In this document: positions 7,471 through 15,003 of the stretch, in pieces
Layout: every line of letters starts with the position of its first letter
How positions within the stretch are numbered: the stretch's first letter is position 1
Assembly (NCBI GenBank): GCA_958447445.1
Contig: CAUDAE010000012.1
Coordinates: forward strand, 1-24,284
Reading direction: 5' to 3'
From: an uncultured Collinsella sp.
Lineage (GTDB): Bacteria; Actinomycetota; Coriobacteriia; Coriobacteriales; Coriobacteriaceae
DNA: 24,284 nucleotides
Made by a program: the position numbers and the translations under genes
Notes under the pieces: model-generated
Told to the model about the DNA's origin: nothing
The model's input: only the letters and a program-made list of their open reading frames with translations
Databases searched by the model: none

Positions 7471-7486
7471 TTCCGCGTCAGCGGAA
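7471..7486 (+). promoter_or_regulatory. Perfect 6-bp inverted repeat just upstream of the kdgT ribosome site
   Basis: TTCCGC-GTCA-GCGGAA can form a tight hairpin with a four-base loop ending two bases before the ATGGGGG ribosome site of kdgT. It could be an operator half-site pair or an mRNA structure tuning translation. The inverted repeat is seen directly; its role is inference. Confidence 0.4.
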
Positions 7487-7497
7487 ATGGGGGTTTC

Positions 7498-8520
7498 ATG
7501 GCACAGGAAGCGACTGCCAACGAGCAAAAGAAATTCAAGGTTCCGCGCATCCCGGGCGACATCATGATCTATCCGATGATCGTCGGTCTTTTGCTCAACA
7601 CCTTCTGCCCGCAGGTTTTTGAGATCGGCGGCTTCTTTACGGCTGCCTGCCGCGGTGGCTCCAATACCATCGTCGCCGCGATCCTGCTGTTCGTGGGCGC
7701 CGGCATCAGCTTTAAGTCCACGCCGGGCGCCATCAAGACCGGTATCGTCGTGCTGATTCCCAAGCTGGTCGTCGCAGCGGCTCTCGGCCTAGGCGTGGCA
7801 TATTTCTTTAACGACAACTTCCTGGGTCTGAGCTCCGTGTCTATCATCGGCGGCATTACGTTTTGCAACATGGCGCTCTATACGGGCATCATGGGCGAGT
7901 TCGGCGATGAGTCCGAGCAGGGCGCCGTCGGTATCCTGTTCTTTACGGCCGGCCCCGCCGTCACGATGATCATCCTTGGTGTTTCGGGTCTTGCCAACAT
8001 CCCTGTCGGTACTATCATCGGCTCCGTTTTGCCGCTCGTTATCGGCATGGTTCTGGGCAACCTGTTCCCGTTTATCAAGAACCTGCTAGTTCCCGGTGCC
8101 AACCCTGCGATTGCCGTCATCGGATTTCAGCTTGGCGCGTCCATGAGCCTGTCGAGCTTTATCACTGGTGGTATTTCCGGCATCTTACTGGGCCTTGTCA
8201 CGCTGTTTGTCGTCGGTCCCATCACCTTTGCGTTCGAGCGCCTGTGCGGTGGTAACGGCAAGGCTGCCGTGGCTTGTTCCACCATCGCCGGCACGGCTAT
8301 GACCACGCCGGTTGCTCTCGCCGAGGTCGCGCCGCGCTACGCCGAGCTTGCGCCCACCGCGTACGCCCAGATCGCCACTGCCGTTATCATCACGGCAATC
8401 ATGGCTCCGATTCTGACCGGCTGGGTCGACAAGAAGTTCTGCCAGGGCAAGGAGGACCTGTCGCCTGCCGGTGTCGAGGCCATCGAGGAGGCCGCCGCGA
8501 CCGACATCGACGGCGAGTAA
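7498..8520 (+). CDS. kdgT: 2-keto-3-deoxygluconate permease
   Basis: 340 aa from the ATG at 7498, with GGGGG four to five bases upstream. The open frame continues ten codons upstream without a matching ribosome site. About ten hydrophobic helices are visible. KdgT family landmarks are RIPGDIMIYPMIVGLLLNTF near the start, GAGISFKSTPGAIKTG, FCNMALYTGIMGEFGDESE, and the C-terminal block STIAGTAMTTPVALAEVAPR followed by TAVIITAIMAPILTGWVDKK. The family is an H+ symporter that imports 2-keto-3-deoxygluconate from pectin or uronic-acid breakdown (or related hexuronate products). No KDG kinase or aldolase lies nearby, so it works with enzymes encoded elsewhere. The C-terminal 30 residues are acidic and cytoplasmic. 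Confidence 0.88.
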   Translation: MAQEATANEQKKFKVPRIPGDIMIYPMIVGLLLNTFCPQVFEIGGFFTAACRGGSNTIVAAILLFVGAGISFKSTPGAIKTGIVVLIPKLVVAAALGLGVAYFFNDNFLGLSSVSIIGGITFCNMALYTGIMGEFGDESEQGAVGILFFTAGPAVTMIILGVSGLANIPVGTIIGSVLPLVIGMVLGNLFPFIKNLLVPGANPAIAVIGFQLGASMSLSSFITGGISGILLGLVTLFVVGPITFAFERLCGGNGKAAVACSTIAGTAMTTPVALAEVAPRYAELAPTAYAQIATAVIITAIMAPILTGWVDKKFCQGKEDLSPAGVEAIEEAAATDIDGE

Positions 8521-8530
8521 CGGCCGTTAC
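8517..8530. repeat. 14-bp perfect palindrome overlapping the kdgT stop
   Basis: GTAACGGCCGTTAC reads identically on both strands and contains the TAA stop of kdgT. It could be a dimeric regulator site for the next gene or part of the transcript-end structure. A chance palindrome is possible. Confidence 0.4.
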
Positions 8531-8566
8531 CGATAATTGATTCCGGCGTGCAATTCGCGCCGTCCG

Positions 8567-8608
8567 AGCGCCCGAACAGAAACTGTTTTGCAGTGATGTT
8601 CGGGCGCT
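8567..8608 (+). terminator. Probable terminator stem-loop after kdgT
   Basis: Two perfect 12-base arms, AGCGCCCGAACA (8567-8578) and TGTTCGGGCGCT (8597-8608), enclose an 18-base loop that holds its own small CTG/CAG hairpin. Only a short run of T (CTTTGCT) follows, so termination may be weak or factor-assisted. Confidence 0.55.
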
Positions 8609-8619
8609 TTGCTATGATT

Positions 8620-8644
8620 CCCTTTACCCCTGCGGAGTAAAGGG
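8620..8644 (+). promoter_or_regulatory. Second inverted repeat between kdgT and the GGDEF gene
   Basis: CCCTTTAC (8620-8627) and GTAAAGGG (8637-8644) are perfect 8-base arms around CCCTGCGGA. It lies 65 bases before the GGDEF start, so it may be an operator or leader hairpin for that gene. There is no poly-T tail. Confidence 0.4.
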
Positions 8645-8709
8645 GTGTTTATTGCCCTGATTCGAATTGGGCGATTCTGACCATTCGGATATTGAAGGGA
8701 TGGCGTCTA

Positions 8710-9846
8710 GTGGTTAAGGCACTCAAGATTGAGATATTCCTGCTATGCATGATTGTTCTTATCGGGCTTGCCGCGCGAAGTCGTCGCTCCTTGTTCTCGA
8801 GCACCCTGCAGCTATTGTTTAGCATGCTTGGCTACACCTCTGCCGCGTACATATTATTCGATATGATCTGGACGCTTTCGGATGGTGCGGACGGCACGTT
8901 GGGTATTGCTGCCAACTGGATTTCCAACGCGTGTTCGTTCTTTGCCATCGCGTGTCTCATTTGGTTTATCTATTCCGAGACGATGCAGGGCTCTCGCCTT
9001 GTGACCTCGCGCTATAGGGTGGTGCTTGTAACGTTGCCTACGGCTCTGGTGGTCGTGCTGGCTTTTACCAGTTACTGGACGCACGCCTTGTTCTATATCG
9101 ATTCGCAGGGCGTGTATCGTCGCGGCTTTGCCTATATGATCCAGCCCATTGTCAGCTACTGTTACGTTATACATACGTCCCTGCATGCGTTTGTGCAATC
9201 TCGCAGGGTCGAGAGCCTGCAGACGAAGGCTATCTATCGAACCTTGGCATTTTTCGCCATTCCGGCCCTGGTGGGCGGTACCTTTCAGATCGTATACTCG
9301 GTGCCTGGCCTTTGTGTCGGCATAATGATTAGCATGTTGCTGCTCTATATCATCTGCCAGGAGCAACTCATCTCGACCGACCCGTTGACTGGCCTCAACA
9401 ATCGCAACCGTTTTGAGACCTATATGCTGCCGCTCTTTTCAAATGTGGATCAGGCCGAAGATGTGTATCTGCTCATGATGGACGCCGACGGCTTTAAGCA
9501 GATTAACGATCGCTATGGACATGTGGAGGGCGACCATGCTCTTCAGGTTATATCCGCTGCGCTCAAAGAGGTCTGCTCGGCGTCTGGTGGCTTTATCGCA
9601 CGCTACGGTGGCGATGAGTTCGTGGTGCTCCAAAAGGCAGTGGCGGAACAGGATATCATGCATCTGTGCGCGACAATCAACGACGAGCTCGCGCATGCCG
9701 AGGTGCCGTATGCATTGCGGATGTCCATCGGTCACGCGCGGGTCGGCGATAGTGTTGATACCTGGCAAGACTTACTTCGCGCTGCCGATGCGGAGCTCTA
9801 CCGCGTCAAGGCCGAGAAAAAGAAAGCCGGCGTACAAATACGCTAG
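8710..9846 (+). CDS. Seven-helix membrane GGDEF diguanylate cyclase
   Basis: 378 aa from the GTG at 8710, chosen because AGGGATGG lies six bases upstream. A TTG six codons earlier is in frame but has no ribosome site. About seven hydrophobic segments fill residues 5-215. A complete GGDEF domain follows: STDPLTGLNNRNRF near 220, MMDADGFKQINDRYGHVEGD near 265-283 (metal and nucleotide contacts), RYGGDEFVVL with GGDEF at 300-304, and SIGHA near 340. The active-site motif is intact, so it should condense two GTP to c-di-GMP. The inhibitory RxxD site normally just upstream is replaced by SASGGFIA, so product feedback at that site is unlikely. The membrane part looks like a 7TM-type sensor. No EAL domain or obvious effector is adjacent. 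A terminator closes the gene. Confidence 0.9.
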   Translation: MVKALKIEIFLLCMIVLIGLAARSRRSLFSSTLQLLFSMLGYTSAAYILFDMIWTLSDGADGTLGIAANWISNACSFFAIACLIWFIYSETMQGSRLVTSRYRVVLVTLPTALVVVLAFTSYWTHALFYIDSQGVYRRGFAYMIQPIVSYCYVIHTSLHAFVQSRRVESLQTKAIYRTLAFFAIPALVGGTFQIVYSVPGLCVGIMISMLLLYIICQEQLISTDPLTGLNNRNRFETYMLPLFSNVDQAEDVYLLMMDADGFKQINDRYGHVEGDHALQVISAALKEVCSASGGFIARYGGDEFVVLQKAVAEQDIMHLCATINDELAHAEVPYALRMSIGHARVGDSVDTWQDLLRAADAELYRVKAEKKKAGVQIR

Positions 9847-9850
9847 AAAA

Positions 9851-9888
9851 GGGGCATACGACCGCATTGATGGTCGTGCGCCCTTTTT
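9851..9888 (+). terminator. Rho-independent terminator of the GGDEF gene
   Basis: GGGCATACGACC (9852-9863) pairs with GGTCGTGCGCCC (9872-9883), with two central mismatches and an 8-base loop, followed by TTTTT. It begins a few bases after the stop codon. The following stretch to 10035 shows only a long-range 7-base inverted repeat (GAGAGCC 9974-9980, GGCTCTC 10011-10017) and no gene. Confidence 0.8.
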
Positions 9889-10035
9889 GCGTTTGCGGGG
9901 GCCACCGGCCATAACGCCCAGGCGCGGTGCGGCAAGACGAGCGTCTGCCGCCGCGGCTCGGTACGAAATCAACGAGAGCCAGTGCATTCCATTAAGCTAA
10001 AGTGTGTGAAGGCTCTCTCTAAAAAGGTGAGCTCG

Positions 10036-10971
10036 CTAGGCTTTTTTGGGTTTGTTGACGATGATGATGCCGCCGCAGACCAACAGCAGGGCAACGATGA
10101 CGGTAATGGGGCTCATGCCAGCGCCCTCGCCGAGCAGCAGCGCGCTCAGCAGCACACCAAAGACGGGGTTCATAAACCCAAAGACCGAGACGCGGCTGAC
10201 GGGGTTGACGGCAAGCAGGCGCGACCACAGCGAGTAGGCGACCGCGGAGATAAGCGCCATGTAGATGATGAGCGCGATGGCGGGGGCAATCGCCGTGGGG
10301 GAGAGCGCGCCACCCATCAAAAAGCCGATGGCGGTGAGGACCAGGCCGCCGACCAAGAACTGCCACCCGGCAAGCAAGACGCCGTCGTGCTCACGCGAGA
10401 AGATACCGATCAGGCAGGTCGAAAGGGCACCCGCGACGGTGGAGGCTAGGATAAAACCCTCGCCGTCGAGCGTAAAGCCAAAGGTGCCGTCCGCGCCCGA
10501 AAGGTTGACGAGCGCGACGCCGGCAAAGCCCAGTACGCAGCCGAGCACTTTGGCCGCATTGAGCTTCTCGGTGTGAAATGCCAGGGCGGCAAAGAGGATT
10601 GCGAGGAAGTTGGCGCTGGCCTCGATGATGGAGCTCGACATGGCGCTGGCGCGCGAGAGGCCCAGGTAGAAAAAGAAGTACTGCCCGATAGTCTGGAAGA
10701 GCGACAAGATGCAGATGGGCTTGATATCGCGCGCTTGCGGAACGAGCGGTCGGCGCTGGGCCACGCTCATGCCAACAATGACCAGCATGCCGGCAAGGGT
10801 GAAGCGCAGGCCCGCGAAGAGCAGCTGCGAGGCGCTGTCGTGCGCGGGAATACCAAAGAGGCCGTAGCCGATCTTGATGCAGGGGAAGGCGGAGCCCCAG
10901 AGCGCGCAGCAAACGAGACAGCCCAGGATGAGTCCGGGCAGGGTGGCGAGATACGGCTTGCGGCTTTCCAT
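10036..10971 (-). CDS. EamA/DMT-family permease
   Basis: 311 aa. The ATG at 10971 has GGAGAAGG as ribosome site about five bases upstream. Ten hydrophobic helices fall in two five-helix halves, the drug/metabolite transporter fold. Typical EamA landmarks are CCALWGSAFPCIKIGY in helix 1, the QTIGQYFFFYLGLSRASAMSSS stretch around residues 100-120 closing with an ANFLAILFAALAF helix, VLGFAGVALVN, and in the second half SRVSVFGFMNPVFGVLLSALLLGE ending in GGIIIVNKPKKA. Family members export amino acids, metabolites or drugs. The substrate cannot be predicted here. It appears monocistronic; the purL terminator lies immediately upstream. Confidence 0.88.
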   Translation of the reverse strand: MESRKPYLATLPGLILGCLVCCALWGSAFPCIKIGYGLFGIPAHDSASQLLFAGLRFTLAGMLVIVGMSVAQRRPLVPQARDIKPICILSLFQTIGQYFFFYLGLSRASAMSSSIIEASANFLAILFAALAFHTEKLNAAKVLGCVLGFAGVALVNLSGADGTFGFTLDGEGFILASTVAGALSTCLIGIFSREHDGVLLAGWQFLVGGLVLTAIGFLMGGALSPTAIAPAIALIIYMALISAVAYSLWSRLLAVNPVSRVSVFGFMNPVFGVLLSALLLGEGAGMSPITVIVALLLVCGGIIIVNKPKKA

Positions 10972-10996
10972 GATGTCCTTCTCCTATACGCGCAAA

Positions 10997-11035
10997 GCAA
11001 AAAAGAACCCGCCATCGGGGGTGCCGGTGGCGGGT
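10997..11035 (-). terminator. Rho-independent terminator of purL
   Basis: Read on the minus strand, ACCCGCCA and TGGCGGGT form an 8-base perfect stem around a 13-base loop, followed by TCTTTTTTGC. It lies 38 bases after the purL stop and just before the start of the DMT permease, isolating the two minus-strand genes. Confidence 0.85.
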
Positions 11036-11072
11036 GTTGTTACCCGAGGGGATTGTACCCGATGGAAACGTA

Positions 11073-14000
11073 TTAAGCGAAGTAGGCTACGCCGCTCTCA
11101 AAGATCGGCATGAATTTGTCGCCGGGGACATGCTCGGGCACGTTGCAGTACAGGTTGTCGCCGCGACGCTCGGCATGGCCCATCTTGCCCAGGACACGGC
11201 CGTCGGGGCTCGTGATGCCCTCGATGGCGAGTGCGGAGCCGTTGGGGTTGACGGAAAGGTCCATGCTGGGTTTGCCGTTCTCGCCCACGTACTGCGTGGC
11301 GACCTGGCCGTTGGCGATCAGCTGGGCGAGCACTTCGTCATTGGCGACAAAGCGGCCCTCGCCGTGGCTGATGGCGACGGTATAGGGGTCGTCCAGGCTG
11401 CACTGCGACAGCCACGGGGACAAGTTGGACGAGATGCGGGTGCGCACCAGACGGCTCTGGTGGCGACCGATGGTGTTGAACGTCAACGTGGGCGCATCGG
11501 GCGTGGCGTCGACGATGTCGCCGTAGGGCACCAGGCCGAGCTTGATCAGGGCCTGGAAGCCGTTGCAGATGCCCAGCATCAGGCCATCGCGGGCCTTGAG
11601 CAGGTCGCGGACTGCCTCGGTGACCTCGGGAGCGCGGAAGAACGCCGTGATGAACTTGGCGGAGCCGTCGGGCTCGTCGCCGCCGGAGAAGCCGCCGGGG
11701 ATCATGACGATCTGGCTTGCGCGGATGCGGCGGGCAAGCTCGTGGGTGCTCTCGGCGACGGCCTCGGGCGTGAGGTTGTTGATCACGAAGGTGTCGGCCT
11801 CGGCACCGGCGGCACGGAAGGCGCGGGCGCTGTCGTACTCGCAGTTGTTGCCGGGGAACACGGGAATGATCACGCGCGGGCGGGCGATCTTGGCGCCGCC
11901 GTACACGTGGATATCCTTGGCGCGGAAGTCGATGGTCTCGATCTCGGGGGTCTCGCCGGCGCTGCGGTAGGCGAAGACGCCCTCGATGCCGCTCTCCCAG
12001 GCCTCCTGGAGCTCGGCGAGCTCGATGACCTCGGAGCCGGTGTCGATGACATAGCCCTCGACGGTGGTGCCCAGGGGCTCGACGACAACGCCGTCGGCGA
12101 CCTCGGGCAGCTCGGCGTCCTCGGCGAGCTCGACGATAAAGCTGCCGTAGAGCGGGGTGAAGAGGCTCTCCACGTCTACATCCTCGGCAAGCTCGATACC
12201 GATCTGGTTACCGACGCACATCTTAAAGAGGCTCTCGGCGCCGCAGCCGTAGCCGGGCGTGGATATGGCCAGGGCGTTGCCGGTAGCAGTGAGCGCCTCG
12301 ACGGCGTCAAACGCGGCGAGCAACTGCTGGGCGTCGGGACGGTAGTCCTCGCCATAGGTGGCGGGGGCGATGCGGACGACGCGGTGCGTGAGGCCCTTGA
12401 ACTCGGGCGAGACGGCGCGGGCGGCCTTGCCCACGGCGACGGCGAAGCTGATCAGGGTCGGCGGAACGTTGAGCTCGCCGGTCTCGTCCTCAAACGAACC
12501 GCTCATGGAGTCCTTGCCGCCGATGGCGCCGGCACCCAGGTCGACTTGGGCCATGAGGGCGCCCAGGACGGCTGCCGTGGGCTTGCCCCAGCGCTCGGCC
12601 TCGGTGCGCAGACGCTCGAAGTACTCCTGGAAGGAGAGATGGGCGCGCTTGTGCTCAAAGCCGGCAGCCACGAGCTTGGCGATGGACTCGACCACGGACA
12701 GGTAGGCGCCCGCAAACTGGTCGGCCTCCATCAGATAGGGGTTGAAGCCCCATGCCATGGCGCTCGCCGTGGTGGTCTCGCCGTCCACGGGGAACTTGGC
12801 GACCATGGCCGAGCTTGGGGTGAGCTGCGTCTTGCCGCCAAAGGGCATGAGCACGGTCGCGGCGCCGATGGTGGAGTCGAAACGCTCGGAAAGACCCTTG
12901 TTGGAAGCGACGTTGAGGTCGGTGACGAGCGAGATCATGCGCTCGGCGAGCGTGGTGCCGGCCCAGCTGGGCTGCCACACGCTGCGGGCACAGACGTGGG
13001 CGACCTGGTGCTTGGGTGCGCCGTTGGAGTTGAGGAACTCGCGGGACAGGTCGACGATAGCGACGCCGTTCCAGGCCATGCGCATGCGCGGCTCGGCGGT
13101 AACCTCGGCGATAACGGTAGCCTCCAGGTTTTCCTCGGCGGCGTAGCCCATGAACTCCTCGACGTCACCGTCGGCGACGGCGCAAGCCATGCGCTCCTGG
13201 GACTCGGAGATAGCGAGCTCGGTGCCGTCCAGGCCGTCGTACTTCTTGGTCACGGTGTCCAGGTCCACGTACAGGCCGTCGGCAAGCTCGCCCACGGCGA
13301 CTGAGACGCCGCCGGCGCCAAAGTCGTTGCAGCGCTTGATCAGACGGCAGGCGTCGCCGCGGCGGAACAGACGCTGCAGCTTGCGCTCGACAGGGGCGTT
13401 GCCCTTCTGGACCTCGGCACCCGAGGTCTCGATGGACTCGGTGTTCTGGGTCTTGGAGGAGCCGGTGGCGCCACCGATGCCATCGCGGCCGGTGCGGCCG
13501 CCCAGCAGGATGATCTTGTCGGTGGGGGCGGGGCACTCGCGACGAACGTGGTTTGCCGGGGTAGCGCCCACGACGGCGCCAACCTCCATGCGCTTGGCCA
13601 CGTAACCGGGGTGATAGAGTTCGTTGACCTGACCGGTGGCAAGGCCGATCTGGTTGCCGTAGCTGGAGTAGCCGGCGGCGGCAGTGGTCACGAGCTTGCG
13701 CTGCGGCAGCTTGCCCTCGAGCGTCTCGGAAACCGGGACGGTGGGGTCGCCGGCGCCGGTGACGCGCATGGCCTGGTACACATAGCTGCGGCCCGAGAGC
13801 GGGTCACGGATAGCGCCGCCCACGCAGGTGGCGGCACCGCCGAAGGGCTCGATCTCGGTCGGGTGGTTGTGGGTCTCGTTCTTAAACAGGAACAGCCAGT
13901 CCTGGTCCTCGCCGTCGACATCGACCTTCACCTTGACGGTGCAGGCGTTGATCTCCTCGGACTCGTCGACATCGGTCATGACGCCGGTCTTCTTGAGGTA

Positions 14001-14819
14001 CTTGGCGCCGATGGTGCCCATGTCCATGAGGCAGACGGGCTTGGCGTCGCGGCCGAGTTCGTGGCGCATCTCCATGTAGCGGTCGAAGGCTTGCTGCACC
14101 ACGGCGTCGTCGATCGTCACGTCGTCCAGGACGGTGCCGAAGGTGGTGTGGCGGCAGTGGTCGGACCAGTAGGTGTCGATCACGCGGATCTCGGTGATGG
14201 TGGGGTCGCGGTCCTCATCGCGGAAGTACTGCTGGCAGAAGGCGATGTCCGCCTCGTCCATGGCAAGGCCGCGCTCGGAAATAAAGGCGGCAAGGCCGGC
14301 CTCGTCGAGCTCGCGGAAGCCGTCGAGCACCTCGACGGGCTGGGGCTCGGGGGTCTCCATGTACAGCGTCTCGGGCAGGTCGAGCGAGGCGATGCGCGCC
14401 TCGACGGGGTTCACCACGTAGTGCTTGATGGCATCGATGGCGGCTTCGTCCAGAGCGCCCGAGATCATATAGACCTTGGCGGAGCGCACGGCGGGGCGCT
14501 CGCCCTGGCTGATGAGCTGCACACACTCGCTGGCGGAGTCGGCGCGCTGGTCAAACTGGCCAGGCAGGAATTCGACGGCAAAGACGGCGCCATCGCTTGC
14601 GGGGAGTTCGTCGTAGGTCACATCGACCTGGGGCTCGCTAAAGACGGTCGGCACGCAGGAGCGGAAAAGCTCCTCGTCGATGCCCTCGACGTCGTAGCGG
14701 TTGATGATCCTCAGGGCCTCGATGCCCTTGATGCCGAGAATTTCGGTCAGCTCGCCCTTGAGCTGCTGAGCCTCGACGTCGAACCCGGGTTTCTTCTCCA
14801 CGTAGATACGAGAGACCAT
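11073..14819 (-). CDS. purL: Phosphoribosylformylglycinamidine synthase, single-chain (synthetase plus glutaminase)
   Basis: 1248 aa. The ATG at 14819 has AGGAAC upstream. It catalyses step four of purine synthesis, FGAR + Gln + ATP to FGAM. The N-terminal 160 residues correspond to the PurS-like domain. Two AIR-synthase-type synthetase halves follow, with IRVIDTYWSDHCRHTTFGTV near 210, ETHNHPTEIEPFGGAATCVG, GRTGRDGIGGATGSSKT, and later GGKTQLTPSS and LGAGAIGGKDSMSG. From about 980 comes a class-I glutaminase domain: PVFPGNNCEYD, GGFSGGDE, the nucleophile Cys1085 in LGICNGFQ, and His1215/Glu1217 in GHAER. All catalytic motifs look intact. Length and motif spelling fit the single-chain clade (TIGR01857 type) common in Clostridia. 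It is transcribed alone, divergent from the antiporter. A possible -10 (TATCAT, 14934-14929) lacks a good -35. Confidence 0.96.
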   Translation of the reverse strand: MVSRIYVEKKPGFDVEAQQLKGELTEILGIKGIEALRIINRYDVEGIDEELFRSCVPTVFSEPQVDVTYDELPASDGAVFAVEFLPGQFDQRADSASECVQLISQGERPAVRSAKVYMISGALDEAAIDAIKHYVVNPVEARIASLDLPETLYMETPEPQPVEVLDGFRELDEAGLAAFISERGLAMDEADIAFCQQYFRDEDRDPTITEIRVIDTYWSDHCRHTTFGTVLDDVTIDDAVVQQAFDRYMEMRHELGRDAKPVCLMDMGTIGAKYLKKTGVMTDVDESEEINACTVKVKVDVDGEDQDWLFLFKNETHNHPTEIEPFGGAATCVGGAIRDPLSGRSYVYQAMRVTGAGDPTVPVSETLEGKLPQRKLVTTAAAGYSSYGNQIGLATGQVNELYHPGYVAKRMEVGAVVGATPANHVRRECPAPTDKIILLGGRTGRDGIGGATGSSKTQNTESIETSGAEVQKGNAPVERKLQRLFRRGDACRLIKRCNDFGAGGVSVAVGELADGLYVDLDTVTKKYDGLDGTELAISESQERMACAVADGDVEEFMGYAAEENLEATVIAEVTAEPRMRMAWNGVAIVDLSREFLNSNGAPKHQVAHVCARSVWQPSWAGTTLAERMISLVTDLNVASNKGLSERFDSTIGAATVLMPFGGKTQLTPSSAMVAKFPVDGETTTASAMAWGFNPYLMEADQFAGAYLSVVESIAKLVAAGFEHKRAHLSFQEYFERLRTEAERWGKPTAAVLGALMAQVDLGAGAIGGKDSMSGSFEDETGELNVPPTLISFAVAVGKAARAVSPEFKGLTHRVVRIAPATYGEDYRPDAQQLLAAFDAVEALTATGNALAISTPGYGCGAESLFKMCVGNQIGIELAEDVDVESLFTPLYGSFIVELAEDAELPEVADGVVVEPLGTTVEGYVIDTGSEVIELAELQEAWESGIEGVFAYRSAGETPEIETIDFRAKDIHVYGGAKIARPRVIIPVFPGNNCEYDSARAFRAAGAEADTFVINNLTPEAVAESTHELARRIRASQIVMIPGGFSGGDEPDGSAKFITAFFRAPEVTEAVRDLLKARDGLMLGICNGFQALIKLGLVPYGDIVDATPDAPTLTFNTIGRHQSRLVRTRISSNLSPWLSQCSLDDPYTVAISHGEGRFVANDEVLAQLIANGQVATQYVGENGKPSMDLSVNPNGSALAIEGITSPDGRVLGKMGHAERRGDNLYCNVPEHVPGDKFMPIFESGVAYFA

Positions 14820-15003
14820 TGGTTCCTGCCTTCCTGATCGGTTGGGCGTACGGTACTGTATGCGGCAGCGGTCGGTTTACGGGGCAAGCCTCGCGGTCGC
14901 CTTGAGCCACATGTTTGTAAACCTCACTATGATACGACAGCTCCCGGCGCGTTGAGGACGGCGAGGGTGCTACAGTGAAGCGCAAACAAGAGAAAGGCAT
15001 CAC

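Noticed and set aside
8695..8730. tRNA-like stretch GTCTAGTGGTTAAGGC
   Set aside because: It resembles a D-arm, but no anticodon arm or T-arm follows in order and no acceptor stem pairs. It lies at the start of the GGDEF coding region.
11034..14837. Very long open frames on the plus strand opposite purL
   Set aside because: They mirror the codon pattern of the GC-rich purL gene, have low-complexity Gly/Ala/Val/Asp/Leu composition and match no family. PurL on the minus strand is unambiguous.
14820..15003. Purine riboswitch or PurR box upstream of purL
   Set aside because: No conserved purine-aptamer core or PurBox-type sequence was found in the 184-base gap.
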